Shown here in pieces: positions 26,369 to 35,946 of a DNA stretch of 64,000 bases. The DNA lies in assembly GCA_963844055.1 (NCBI GenBank), contig CAWJMN010000001.1:2108001-2172000 (forward strand), given 5' to 3'. The translations under genes and the position numbers were made by a program. Source of the stretch: CAWJMN01 sp963844055 (GTDB taxonomy: Bacteria; Planctomycetota; Planctomycetia; Pirellulales; Pirellulaceae). Below the pieces are notes generated by a model, which searched no databases, was not told where the DNA came from, and saw nothing but the letters and a program-made list of their open reading frames with translations. The first letter of the stretch is position 1; each line of letters opens with the position of its first letter.

Positions 26369-27358
26369 ATGATGCACGGTCGTTTTCCCTTTAGCGTCGT
26401 TTGCCGTACGGCAATGGGTGGAATCGCATCGGTGTTGCTGTTGCTCGGAGCATTCAACAGCCAATGCCTTGCCGATGAGCCAACTGTGCTTGATAAAGCC
26501 AGAGACGCAATTCTGAACTTGCACTACATCAAGTACTCTTTTCGCAGCATCGATGTTAGCGCCTTAGAAGGAAACACCATCGATTTTATATCGGAAGGGG
26601 TGAAAACGAAGACTTCCTACAGTCATTCCACCGGCGCTGCACCTAATCCGCATCCACGAATCTTTAAGGGGCTTTCCCCAAGGGTTATGTTTTGCGATGA
26701 CGCTTACAACGGCGAGTTCTTTCAGCACTATTCCACATACGTTTTTGAATCCCGTCCAGCAGGTTTTTATTCGTTTTCGCGGTCGATGCCACTTGGTGAC
26801 GATTCCAGTTACATCGGGCCCTGTCTAAATCCTCTCGAAGGATGTTACGAATGGGTTTCCTTTAATCGCCCATCAGGCTACCGCTGGAAGCACATGAAAG
26901 ACCCAGAAGTCTGGGCTGAGCTGAAACCGAAACGCACAATGAAGATCTCAGAAAATGGCCTTACCATTCATCGGTTGGTTTTTGAACTGAAGCACGGGCG
27001 TGATTTGACCGTGGATTTGGTCGAAGATTACAACTACTTCCCCGTGAGGACGGCTATCGGTTCAGACTCAGATCCCGATGGGGAATCCACACTTTTCCAG
27101 TGCAGCAACTTTGTGAAGGTGGATGGCAGGCATTTCCCAACCGTTGTTGAGCATTTCTTTCGGACGAGCCCCAAGTCCGGATTTCACAAGGATCGCTATG
27201 AAATCATTGCGAAGAGCATCTCGTTTCAGCGCTCAAACGACCTAAATGAAATCAATATTGTCCCGGTAGCAGGCGATGAAGTGAACGATGTGGACAACCG
27301 TGAGATGTCGATATTTGGAAAAGAAGGGACGACAGAAAAACTGCCCGAACGGAAATAG
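26369..27358 (+). CDS. Secreted protein of unknown function
   Basis: A 329-residue protein with a Sec signal peptide. After MMHGRFPFSVVCR comes a hydrophobic stretch (MGGIASVLLLLGAFNSQCLA), with cleavage likely after CLA-DEP; the cysteine there is not in a good lipobox. The rest is soluble and beta-rich, with VFESRPAGFYSFSR, FELKHGRDLTVDLVEDYNYFPVRT and VDGRHFPTVVEHFFR blocks. These resemble the LolA-like or 'outer membrane lipoprotein-sorting' layout common in planctomycetes, but no family can be named firmly. The start at 26369 has AAGGAA a few bases upstream; the in-frame start at 26306 has none. It is flanked by a methyltransferase remnant and its intact paralogue. Confidence 0.7.
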   Translation: MMHGRFPFSVVCRTAMGGIASVLLLLGAFNSQCLADEPTVLDKARDAILNLHYIKYSFRSIDVSALEGNTIDFISEGVKTKTSYSHSTGAAPNPHPRIFKGLSPRVMFCDDAYNGEFFQHYSTYVFESRPAGFYSFSRSMPLGDDSSYIGPCLNPLEGCYEWVSFNRPSGYRWKHMKDPEVWAELKPKRTMKISENGLTIHRLVFELKHGRDLTVDLVEDYNYFPVRTAIGSDSDPDGESTLFQCSNFVKVDGRHFPTVVEHFFRTSPKSGFHKDRYEIIAKSISFQRSNDLNEINIVPVAGDEVNDVDNREMSIFGKEGTTEKLPERK

Positions 27359-27388
27359 CCCCTTCGTCATCGTCGAAGAGGTTTTCCC

Positions 27389-28195
27389 TTATTGCTTTTG
27401 CAGGATCATTACCACATCCTGCGATAGCTCATCAATTTCCGTCGGCAAATCGATCCGATAGCGAAAGTCATACACGCCGGCGAGTTCAAACTCAGGCACT
27501 TCGCGGATCAACTGAAGAATCTGCTTGTGGGTATAAGTCCTGAACTTCAGCTCATCACGAATGGTTAGCTGCTGCCGCGGCGAATCGACATTCAGAGTCA
27601 TCTCGCAGCGTTCCAATCGCTTCTTGAGGTTCGTCTCAACCGATACCAGCCTTGTTTGCAGGCTTAGCTTGCCGCGCCGTGTGGTCCAAATCTCTTCTTC
27701 AATGGGCTCGGTAGTCAGCGGCGTAAGGTGCAGGCCCAGCACATAAACGCCCCCTTTACGCAGGCACCTGGCCATGCATCGGAGGTGGTCGATGGCCTGC
27801 TTTTCTGCCAGTAAATGACGAAAACTGTTGATCGTATTAAACGCAGCATCTACCGGTTTGGGCAGCGTAAAATCTGTCATGTCACCGACGAACGCACTTT
27901 CCGGCAAGCCATGTTTGGCGAGTCGACGATTGCAAAAATCAATCGCATGCGGGTTCAGATCAAGGCCCGAGCACTTATAGCCCGCCTTGGCAAGGCGAAA
28001 GATCAGCCGTCCTGTTCCACAGGCAGGTTCAAACAGGCTCTTGGTTTTGCCAGGTACGTATTTTGCAAATACGCCCCGCAAAAAATCCACCTCGGCCCGC
28101 CAATCGCAGCCAAAGACAAGATCGTAATACCGCGGATAGTCGTAGAGGTTTCCTGCCACGTCCGATTGCTGCGGATCGCTAACTTTCGATGCCAA
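27389..28195 (-). CDS. Class I SAM-dependent methyltransferase
   Basis: A 268-residue enzyme with a Rossmann-type methyltransferase domain. Motif I is LFEPACGTGRLIFRLAKAGY (near residue 57), followed by the acidic loop GLDLNPHAIDFCNRR. Motif II/III is near FNTINSFRHL and GVYVLGLHLT. The family resembles the methyltransferase-25 group; the C-terminal third, with YDFRYRIDLP and an ILQKQ ending, is probably for substrate binding. It is 54 bp after the DUF1501 gene on the same strand and may be read with it. A partial dead copy of its 3' end lies 1.3 kb away (26038-26112). Substrate unknown. Confidence 0.85.
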   Translation of the reverse strand: MASKVSDPQQSDVAGNLYDYPRYYDLVFGCDWRAEVDFLRGVFAKYVPGKTKSLFEPACGTGRLIFRLAKAGYKCSGLDLNPHAIDFCNRRLAKHGLPESAFVGDMTDFTLPKPVDAAFNTINSFRHLLAEKQAIDHLRCMARCLRKGGVYVLGLHLTPLTTEPIEEEIWTTRRGKLSLQTRLVSVETNLKKRLERCEMTLNVDSPRQQLTIRDELKFRTYTHKQILQLIREVPEFELAGVYDFRYRIDLPTEIDELSQDVVMILQKQ

Positions 28196-28249
28196 GATCC
28201 TCTCCCATACTGATTCGAAAAGAGCGCTGAAGCGCTGGTGTCAGGTCTG

Positions 28250-29719
28250 CTAAGCCAGCAGGCCAGGAATAACGTTGCCGTGGACATCCGTCAGTCGGAA
28301 ATCCCGTCCTTGGAACCGAAACGTGAGGCGTGTGTGGTCAATGCCTAAGCAGCGAAGGATCGTTGCTTGAAAATCATGAACATGCACACCATCTCGCACG
28401 ATGTTGTAGCAGTAATCATCTGTTTCGCCATAGGTAATGCCTGGCTTGATACCGCCCCCCGCCATCCACAAGCTAAAGCACCGACCGTGGTGATCTCGGC
28501 CATAGTTGTCTTTAGATAGTGCCCCTTGGGTATAGACGGTTCGCCCAAACTCGCCTCCCCAAATCACCAGCGTTTCGTCGAGCAGACCTCGGTCCTTCAA
28601 ATCTTTAACAAGAGCGGCACTCGGCTGATCCACATCCTTGCACTGTCCCTTGATTTGAGAAGGAAGCGCACCATGTTGATCCCAGCCGCGATGCATCAAT
28701 TGAATAAATCGGACGCCGCGCTCTGCCATCCGCCGCGCCAGCAAGCAATTCCGTGCAAACCCGCCATCCACGTTGTCCTCGCGAATGCCGTACATATCGA
28801 TCGTCTCTTTCGTCTCGCTCGAAAGATCTGTCAGTTCAGGCACCGAAGCCTGCATGCGGAATGCCATTTCGTACTGCGCAATGCGGGCATTTACTTCCGG
28901 ATCGCCAAACGACTCCGCTGCTAAAGCATTTAGTTGCCCCACACCGTCAAGCATTTCTCGCCGCGCGGAACGATCTAAACCCGCTGGATTGGAAAGGTAC
29001 AAAACCGGGTCATCACCACTTCGAAAGCGAACTCCCTGGTGTTGCGACGGAATGAAGCCGCTTCCCCACAGGCGAGAGAAGATCGGTTGATCCGTTTTAT
29101 TACCGCTCCCTTGCGAAATCATCACAATAAAGCCGGGTAGGTTGTCATTCTCGCTCCCCAGACCGTAGCTAAGCCACGCCCCCAGGCTAGGCCGACCAGG
29201 TTGTTGCGATCCCGTCTGCAAAAACGTAATCGCAGGGTCATGGTTAATCGCCTCGGTATTCATCGACTTCACGACAGCGATATCATCCACCACTTTTGCC
29301 GTGTGTGGCAAAAGTTCGCTAAGCCACGTTCCGGACTTTCCATGTTGAGCAAACTTGAACATGGATGGTGCGCACGGAAACGACTTTTGCCCCGAGGTCA
29401 TCCCCGTTACCCGCTGACCCTGGCGAATGGAATCAGGCAATTCCTGACCATAGTAGTCGGCCAGTTTAGGCTTGTGATCGAACAGATCGATATGCGAAGG
29501 TCCCCCCGACATCACCAAGTAGATGATCCGCTTGGCCTTGGCAGGAAAATGCGGCGCCGAGAGTACGCCAGGGTGAACGCCCCCTCGTGGAATCGTTGGC
29601 GCGGCAAACAGTTCCGGGTTCAGTAGTGATGCAAGGGCGGCCCCGCCAATTCCTGTCGCCGTGCGTCCAAATAGCTGCCGCCGGGTCATTAGTAGTTGTT
29701 GTGCATCATTCAAGTTCAT
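28250..29719 (-). CDS. DUF1501 secreted sulfatase-like protein
   Basis: A protein of about 489 residues of the planctomycete DUF1501 family. The N-terminus has a twin-arginine-like signal (MTRRQLFGRTATGIGGAA), so it is probably exported folded by Tat. The alkaline-phosphatase-like fold shows in YLVMSGGPSHIDLFDHKP, MNTEAINHDPAITFLQTGSQ, LVIWGGEFGRT and GRDHHGRCFS, which contain likely metal ligands, and in the C-terminal FRFQGRDFRLTDVHG. DUF1501 genes almost always follow a DUF1549/DUF1553 cytochrome gene, as here. Function is not established experimentally; a periplasmic hydrolase is inferred. ATG 29719 is preferred since AAGGATGA sits upstream. Confidence 0.87.
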   Translation of the reverse strand: MNLNDAQQLLMTRRQLFGRTATGIGGAALASLLNPELFAAPTIPRGGVHPGVLSAPHFPAKAKRIIYLVMSGGPSHIDLFDHKPKLADYYGQELPDSIRQGQRVTGMTSGQKSFPCAPSMFKFAQHGKSGTWLSELLPHTAKVVDDIAVVKSMNTEAINHDPAITFLQTGSQQPGRPSLGAWLSYGLGSENDNLPGFIVMISQGSGNKTDQPIFSRLWGSGFIPSQHQGVRFRSGDDPVLYLSNPAGLDRSARREMLDGVGQLNALAAESFGDPEVNARIAQYEMAFRMQASVPELTDLSSETKETIDMYGIREDNVDGGFARNCLLARRMAERGVRFIQLMHRGWDQHGALPSQIKGQCKDVDQPSAALVKDLKDRGLLDETLVIWGGEFGRTVYTQGALSKDNYGRDHHGRCFSLWMAGGGIKPGITYGETDDYCYNIVRDGVHVHDFQATILRCLGIDHTRLTFRFQGRDFRLTDVHGNVIPGLLA

Positions 29720-29789
29720 GGCTTCATCCTTCACGAAAACTACTGCATCACGTACTGACTAAACTCAAGCTTCGCTTACCGCACCACCA

Positions 29790-32700
29790 CTAATTGCGCG
29801 TCACAAACTCATCGAGATTAAGTATCGCACTTGCCACCATCGACCAAGCTGCCAAGTCCGCTTGAGATACTCTCTGGTCATGAGCGCTCTCACCAACCTT
29901 GAGCAGTTTTTCTGCCTCGGCCGGCTGAGCCTTAAACCGAGTCTGCAATTTGACCAGCATTCCTCCCACAGCGCTTCGCTCTGCTGCCGAAGGCGCCCGG
30001 GACAACGTGACCATAAACAGGTGATCAATTCGCTCGGCATCGTTGGGTTTCGCCAAAACGACCCTCTCTGCCAAATGACGGGCTGCTTCGACGTAGGTCG
30101 GATCATTCATTAGCACGAGCGCCTGTAGCGGAGTGTTTGTCCGTGCTCGGCGAACCGTACAGGTCTCGCGATCGGGCGCATCAAATGTCATTAGGCTTGG
30201 TGGAGGAGCCGTTCGCTTCCAAAACGTATACATCGTACGGCGGTACAGATCGGCACCATGGCTTTGCGAATACTTCTGAGCCGACCAATTATCACCATCC
30301 GCGCGAGAGGCAAGTTCCTCCCAAATTCCCGCAGGTTGATAGGGCGAAACGCTCTCCCCACCAATCTTGCGATAGAGCAGGCCGCCAGCATCCAGCGCAC
30401 TGTCTCGGATGAACTCGGCTTGCAAACGGAAGCGACTACCCCGTGCCAGATTGCGATTCTCCGGATCTTGGCGACGTAGTTCCGCATCCGACTTCGACGA
30501 CTGGCGATAGGTGCTGCTCGTCGCCAAACGCCGGATCAGCTTCTTCATGTCCCAGCCCGATTCGCGGAATTCAACGGCAAGGTAATCCAGCAGTTCTGGG
30601 TGCGATGGCAAATCCCCTTGCAGCCCAAAGTCTTCTACGGTCTTGACCAGTCCCGTTCCAAACAGCATTTGCCAGTAGCGATTCACCGTAACACGCGACA
30701 TAAGCGGGTGGCTCGGGTCAACCAGCCACTTCGCCAAGGCAAGGCGATTGTTAGGGCTTCCTTTTTCCAAAGGGGGCAGGAAGGAAGGTACGTTGGCGAC
30801 CACTTTGTCGCCGGGCTTGTCATAAGCTCCACGCATCAGAACAAACGTCTCCCGAGGGGTGGGCATATCTTGCATCACCATCGTCGTGCGGATGCTCTTG
30901 TTGATCTGGGCCTTTTTCGCCTGAGCCAACTGCAGCGCCTCGGAAGACTTCATCATCGCAGGCGAAACAAACCGGCGATAAAAGCTTTGCAGGTTGATTC
31001 GTTCAGCATCGCTTCGCTTCGAACTCTCCTTCGCAAGGATCTGAGCGATCTCTGGCGAAATCGAATCGCCAATTCCTGCCGATGCAACGGATGCAAGGTC
31101 AAGTCGGAAGACGCCAAACTGATGGCCAGCAAACATCGACTGAAAATCCAGCGTTACTCGAACGCGAGCCCCAGGGCCTTGTATCGGTGCGGCCAATCGA
31201 AATACCGCGACATGGTCCTTCCCCACCGCAGGAAATATCGCCCAGCCACCACTGGGGTTATTGTCGATCGCGCTCGAAACAGGAAAGGTCGCTTGGCTAA
31301 AGTCCGCTTCCGCTTCGGCAATCGATTCCGTGCGCCAAGCTTCGCCAGCCGATCGCTTTGACTCAACCTTGACGTTCGTCATCACAAAATTGCCGTTGTC
31401 CGAACGGCCAGGCCCACCAGCTGGCAGGCTCTTGTCGGTCATCGTTGTCAAGCGAATCGCTCGCACCGCTGTCGAGTTCAGTTCAAACTCCACCGTGTAG
31501 GTTTCGGTTGCGCCACGCGTTCCCGTTGCTCGATAAACGCCATCCGTTTGCTTGAAGTCCGCTCCACTTGCTGCTTTGATTTCATTCGATTGAATCGGGG
31601 TCCATGTGCGGAAGTTCGCACTAAGGGCTACTTTCTCCCAGGCCGCTTGTTCCGCATCCACACTTTCCGATGGACTGGAAAGGACCTTTTCTAGTGCAGC
31701 AATCTCCTGGTCCAGTGACGAGATCAGCGTTAGTTGCTGCCGTGTTGGCGCCGGGATCATCGGGGATGCATTACCCTTTGAACCATCGAGGCCATTCTCT
31801 GGCACCGCATTGAAGAAGGCATATAACTGATAGAAATCTTTTTGGGTAAGTGGGTCGTACTTGTGATCATGACATTGGCAGCAGCCAATCGTCATTCCTA
31901 AATAGATGGTTCCCAGGGTGTTCACACGATCAACGATATAGGCGTTGAGATACTCCTGAGGAATCGCTCCTCCCTCGAAGTTGATCATGTTGTTTCGCTG
32001 AAACCCACTAGCAAGCTTGCGCCGAAAGTTGGTTTCAGGGTCAGCGGTGTCGGGTAAAAGATCCCCCGCAATTTGTTCGACGGTGAACTCATCATAAGGA
32101 AGGCCATGGCTAAACGAGTCGATCACGTACTCGCGCCAGCGTGTCATGTCACGCCCTGAATCGATGTGATATCCATGCGTGTCTGCAAATCGGGCCGCAT
32201 CAAGCCAGTCGACTGCCATCCGCTCTCCATAAAAAGGAGAAGCAAGCAATTGGTCAACCAATCGCTCCGTTGCATCCGGGCTCTTGTCATTAACAAAAGC
32301 CTCCACCATGTCCAGGGTTGGCAAAAGGCCCGTGAGGTCCAGCGATAATCGTCGCACAAGCATTGCGCGGTCGGCCTCTGCCGTCGGCTTGAGTCCTTGC
32401 GTTTGCATCTTCTGGCGAACCAGTACATCAACCGGATTGCGAGTCCACGCCTGCGCCTCATCATCGGCAATTGCAACAAGCGCGGGCGCTTCGGGGGAAC
32501 GAACGACCAATGCTTTTGATATTTAGCTCCGCCGGCAATCCATCGCTTTAAAAGCTCTTTTTGCTCGGGCGAAAGGGGCTTATTCAATTCGGGTGGCGGC
32601 ATGATGACATCCGCATCTGCCGAAAAAATCCGCGTTACAAGCTCGCTCCCCTGTGGATTTCCAGGAACGATGGCCGTTTTGCCACTTTCAGCCGCAGTCG

Positions 32701-32968
32701 TTGCGCCTTCTACCATGTCCAGTCGCAGGCCAGCCTTACGATCCGCGCTGTCAGGGCCATGGCAGCGATAACAGTGCTCAGAAAGAATCGGGCGAATCTG
32801 CCGATCAAAATCAATTCCGTCTTTCGCAGGTTCTGCGCTCGCTGCGATTCCACCCGCAATCAGGAACGTTGCACCAGCGACGACGGCCAGTATCGCCTTC
32901 ATCCGCAAGCCGGCTCCATAAGTTGGCTTGCCTTCGTTCAACCGGCCATTCAATGGATAGTTCATCAT
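29790..32968 (-). pseudogene. PSCyt1-DUF1549-DUF1553 secreted cytochrome-type protein, frameshifted at a C run
   Basis: The first part (32968 to about 32493) encodes a signal peptide (MKAILAVVAGATFLIAGGI), then a PSCyt1 domain with SEHCYRCHGPDS (C-x2-C-H heme motif) and VIMPPPELNKPLS, ending GGAKYQKHWSFVPP. The second part, in another frame, continues EAPALVAIADDEAQAW with DUF1549 (LSLDLTGLLPTLDMVE, ARFADTHGYHIDSGRDM) and DUF1553 (RVTVNRYWQMLFGTGLVKT, RRTMYTFWKRTAPPP) to the stop. The frames join if the five C on the coding strand (G run 32493-32497) were six, giving VPPEAPAL. Total about 1060 residues. The genuine start may also be 32902. Partner of the DUF1501 gene 70 bp downstream. Real lesion or homopolymer error. 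Confidence 0.88.
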
Positions 32969-33244
32969 TAGTTCACCAGCCTTGGCTTCTATAGCAATGC
33001 TTAGCGGAACGGCAAGAATCGTTGACTCAAAATGACACGGAAAATGCCGTAGCCCTATAGCCGTTAAGTATAACCCGTCGCGAATGGCAAAACCACGCAT
33101 CCAGCCCGTCATTACCGGAAGTGCTGGCTTCGTTGTACCAGATCCGCACAGCACTACTTTCGCTGGGGGCGATGAATCACCTAAGCTAAGCAAACTGCAA
33201 TTGTGCGGCCCAGCTCAGAATTACGTCAACCGTTGAAGTTTGGT

Positions 33245-33826
33245 ATGGCAAAAATCTACGACTCAGTCCTCGTCATCGATGTTGAGTCGACCTGTTGGCA
33301 GGGCCCGCCACCGCACGGGCAACTTAGTGAGATCATCGAAGTTGGAATCTGCGCTGTCAGCCTAAAAACGCTGGAGCGATACGACAAACAAGCCATCCTC
33401 ATTCGGCCCGTACACTCGCGGGTGAGTGATTTTTGCACGCGCCTCACTTCGTTGACGACAGAAGACCTCGCCGACGCGGGCTCGCTGGCGGACGCCGTCA
33501 GTATTCTAAAAAAGCAGTACCGTTCGCTGGATCGGCTATGGGTCAGTTGGGGCGATTATGATCGCCGCCAGTTTGAACGGGTTTGCAAGGAACTCACCGT
33601 TCCTTATCCGTTTGGAAAGACGCACCTCAATTTGAAGAGCCTTTTCGCCGTCGTCTTCGGTCACGACCGAGAGATGGGGCTGGATGAGGCGCTGGAGTTC
33701 CTCAAGATTCCGCTGGAAGGTCGCCACCATCGGGGCGTGGACGATGCCTGGAACATCGCCCAGATTTTTTCGCATCTCATGCGGATGACGCGTGGCTCGC
33801 TACTTGCCACGAATCTCGTGGATTAG
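33245..33826 (+). CDS. DnaQ-like 3'-5' exonuclease (ERI-1-type)
   Basis: A 193-residue DEDD-superfamily nuclease. Exo I is VLVIDVESTCW with D12 and E14. Exo II lies in the WVSWGDYDRRQFERVCKEL block with the aspartate in WGDYD. Exo III is EGRHHRGVDDAWNIAQIF, with the histidine and aspartate of the DEDDh type. KTHLNLKSLFAVVFG is a conserved linker of this branch, known from ERI-1/KapD-like exonucleases acting on small or 3' RNA ends. The substrate here is unknown. The start at 33245 lies 12 residues before D12; an in-frame start at 33203 is possible but adds no similarity. It converges with a small TPR gene. Confidence 0.87.
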   Translation: MAKIYDSVLVIDVESTCWQGPPPHGQLSEIIEVGICAVSLKTLERYDKQAILIRPVHSRVSDFCTRLTSLTTEDLADAGSLADAVSILKKQYRSLDRLWVSWGDYDRRQFERVCKELTVPYPFGKTHLNLKSLFAVVFGHDREMGLDEALEFLKIPLEGRHHRGVDDAWNIAQIFSHLMRMTRGSLLATNLVD

Positions 33827-33832
33827 GCGGTT

Positions 33833-34162
33833 TTACTCGCCAAAACTTCCCAGTTGAGCCAAAAGCTCGGCCATCTCGCCCGCCGCATGTCCATTTCCCT
33901 GGCGTCGGGCTTCATCAATACCATTGCGAAGCCAAGTCCGGGCTTCATTGATCCGGTCAAGCTTGGAAAGTAGCTGGGCGCCGCGAAAAAACGAGGCGAC
34001 GTGCGCTGGCGTGTCCTTGGTGAGTCCTTCGAAAAGAGCCACGCTTTCGTCGAACCGCTCTTCGTTGTCAAACTCGATGGCCAGGCCGTACCGCAAGAAC
34101 TGGTCCTGCGGGTCGTTGGCCAAAAGTGCTTCGATCTTCTCCCGACGTGCTGTGCCTGACAT
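33833..34162 (-). CDS. Small tetratricopeptide-repeat protein
   Basis: A 109-residue protein built of about three TPR-like helix pairs: KIEALLANDPQDQFLRYGLAIEF, ERFDESVALFEGLTKDTPAH and ASFFRGAQLLSKLDRINEARTWL, with typical small and aromatic packing positions. There is no signal peptide or membrane segment. It probably mediates protein contacts in the cytoplasm. ATG 34162 is preferred: AGGAA lies just upstream, whereas the in-frame TTG at 34180 has no ribosome site. It ends 6 bp from the exonuclease stop, tail to tail. Confidence 0.7.
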   Translation of the reverse strand: MSGTARREKIEALLANDPQDQFLRYGLAIEFDNEERFDESVALFEGLTKDTPAHVASFFRGAQLLSKLDRINEARTWLRNGIDEARRQGNGHAAGEMAELLAQLGSFGE

Positions 34163-34611
34163 GGTTTCCTGCGTTCTCAAAAACCTCTAAAGACAAATTT
34201 CGCCCCGCTATTGGGTTTCCACCCGAGTGTATCGGAACTTTCTGAGTGATGCGAATCGGTCCCTTAAAGAGGGGTGTTGGCATGGTTTTGCGAGCTGGAC
34301 ATTGCCGTTGACCATTAAGCTAGCGAAGATGTCCAGGCGATTCCAACGGGCGAAGGTGTCTTTAGGGCAAGATTTGTTCTTCCCTACTGTGCAAAGTCTG
34401 GTCACACACTTAACATAACCCGAATCGGTGTTGTGGTTTGCGAGAAAAATCAAAGGGTGGGGGCTTGTGGTTAAGCCCTGCCTTGTGCCATATTTCACAA
34501 ACTTCCCGGGCTGCGGGGATGCTATCATCAGGATGGATACATCGTTCGCACGCAGCGCAACGTTTTTCCCAGTAACGACTTGCGTCGATTGTGCGGCAAG
34601 GCGAGGCTTCG
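34163..34611. other. Intergenic region upstream of the nuo cluster
   Basis: About 450 bp between the TPR gene and nuoH, diverging in both directions. No open frame has recognisable similarity; a 136-codon minus-strand frame across it continues antisense into nuoH and is judged spurious. The promoter of the nuo operon must be here or in the preceding genes. No clear -35/-10 pair was identified. Confidence 0.35.
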
Positions 34612-35946
34612 GTGGCAAAATTCCTTAACGAGTTCGTTCTCGCTCGGCTTTTCCTCTTTTTTGGGGTGGAGATCGGCCCGGATAACCTGATGGGTTATCT
34701 TCTCGCGGCGGCGATCCATGTCGGACTGCTTCTTAACGTCGTAGCGGTTGGCGCTTTGGTGTTCATTTGGATGGAACGCAAGATTGCGGGCCGTATCCAA
34801 GATCGCCTTGGTCCTACACGCGTCGGTGGAAAGTTTGGCTGGCTTCAAACTCTGGCTGACGGCCTGAAGCTGATCACCAAAGAAGACGTTACTCCAAAAG
34901 ATGCAGACTCGCTGCTCTTTAAATTGGCTCCCTATGTCAGCTTCGCGGCAAGTTTTTCCGCGTATTTGGCTCTTCCCTTGGCCGACGGCTGGGCAGCAAT
35001 GCCTATTAACGTCGGTGTTTTCTTTGTCATTGCAATTCTGGGGCTCGAAGTTTTCGGCGTGATTCTCGCCGGTTACGCCTCGGGTTCGAAGTGGTCGTTG
35101 TTCGGCGGTATGCGTGAAGCGGCTCAGGTCGTTAGCTACGAAGTGCCAATCGGCATGTGCGTAGTAATCCCCGTCATGCTCTGCGGAACGATGGATATGG
35201 TCGCGATTGCGAACATGCAGTCGGGTCTGTTTACCAACTGGCTTGTCTTTAATGATCCGTTCACCTTCTTGGTCTTCTGGGTCTATTTCACCTGTGCCAT
35301 CGCCAGTGTGAACCGTGCTCCGTTCGACTTGGCCGAAGCCGAAAGCGAACTGGTTGCTGGTTTCCATACGGAATACTCCGGCCTTCGCTGGAGCTTCTTC
35401 TTCATGGCCGAATACGGCTCGATGTTCCTGGTGAGTGTGCTCGCCGCCATTTTGTTCTTCGGTGGCTGGAACGGTCCTATTCCGATTTTTGGTCCAAACG
35501 CCTTGAACTGGGCCTACGCTCCTGGTGCGGCCGATTGGTCGGTCACCGGATACTTGGCCACTGCTGCTGGCTGTATGAACCTGATTATGAAGGCCGTTGT
35601 TGGCGTAACCGTAATGATGTGGGTACGTTGGTCTTTGCCTCGTCTCCGTATCGATCAAGTGATGACGACCTGCCTCAAGTACTGTGTACCGCTGGCTGCG
35701 TTTTGCTTCCTCGGTGCTTTGTTCTGGCAGCTCAATGCCTTGCCAACGATGGGTGGCGTTGCTCCAGCTTTGCCTGGTGGTCGTGCTGCTTGGCGTGAGT
35801 CTTGGGTCTATCAACAGGCCAGTCAAGCTGCAAAGCCAGCTGCCGCACCTGCTGAAGAACCCGCAAAAGAAGAGCCAGCCAAGAGCGCTGGAAGTGATAA
35901 GAGTGCTGCGGCCAAGGTGGCTTCGCTGCAGGAGGTGGCTCAGTGA
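34612..35946 (+). CDS. nuoH: NADH-quinone oxidoreductase subunit H
   Basis: A 444-residue membrane subunit of complex I that forms the quinone channel roof and joins the peripheral arm. Signature blocks are RKIAGRIQDRLGPTRVGGKF then GWLQTLADGLKLITKED (residues 57-95), GGMREAAQVVSYEVPIG (near 170), APFDLAEAESELVAGFHTEYSG (near 240), and MWVRWSLPRLRIDQVM near the end. About eight or nine membrane helices. The last 45 residues are an Ala/Lys/Pro/Glu-rich extension not found in most NuoH. GTG 34612 is preferred since GCGAGG precedes it by five bases; another in-frame GTG lies at 34591. The stop overlaps the nuoJ start as GTGA. Confidence 0.92.
   Translation: MAKFLNEFVLARLFLFFGVEIGPDNLMGYLLAAAIHVGLLLNVVAVGALVFIWMERKIAGRIQDRLGPTRVGGKFGWLQTLADGLKLITKEDVTPKDADSLLFKLAPYVSFAASFSAYLALPLADGWAAMPINVGVFFVIAILGLEVFGVILAGYASGSKWSLFGGMREAAQVVSYEVPIGMCVVIPVMLCGTMDMVAIANMQSGLFTNWLVFNDPFTFLVFWVYFTCAIASVNRAPFDLAEAESELVAGFHTEYSGLRWSFFFMAEYGSMFLVSVLAAILFFGGWNGPIPIFGPNALNWAYAPGAADWSVTGYLATAAGCMNLIMKAVVGVTVMMWVRWSLPRLRIDQVMTTCLKYCVPLAAFCFLGALFWQLNALPTMGGVAPALPGGRAAWRESWVYQQASQAAKPAAAPAEEPAKEEPAKSAGSDKSAAAKVASLQEVAQ

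Noticed and set aside
30600..31361. A 253-codon plus-strand frame opposite the PSCyt/DUF1553 gene
   Set aside because: Shadow of the real coding strand; no recognisable domain.
34208..34618. A 136-codon minus-strand frame before nuoH
   Set aside because: Overlaps the nuoH start antisense and has no similarity.
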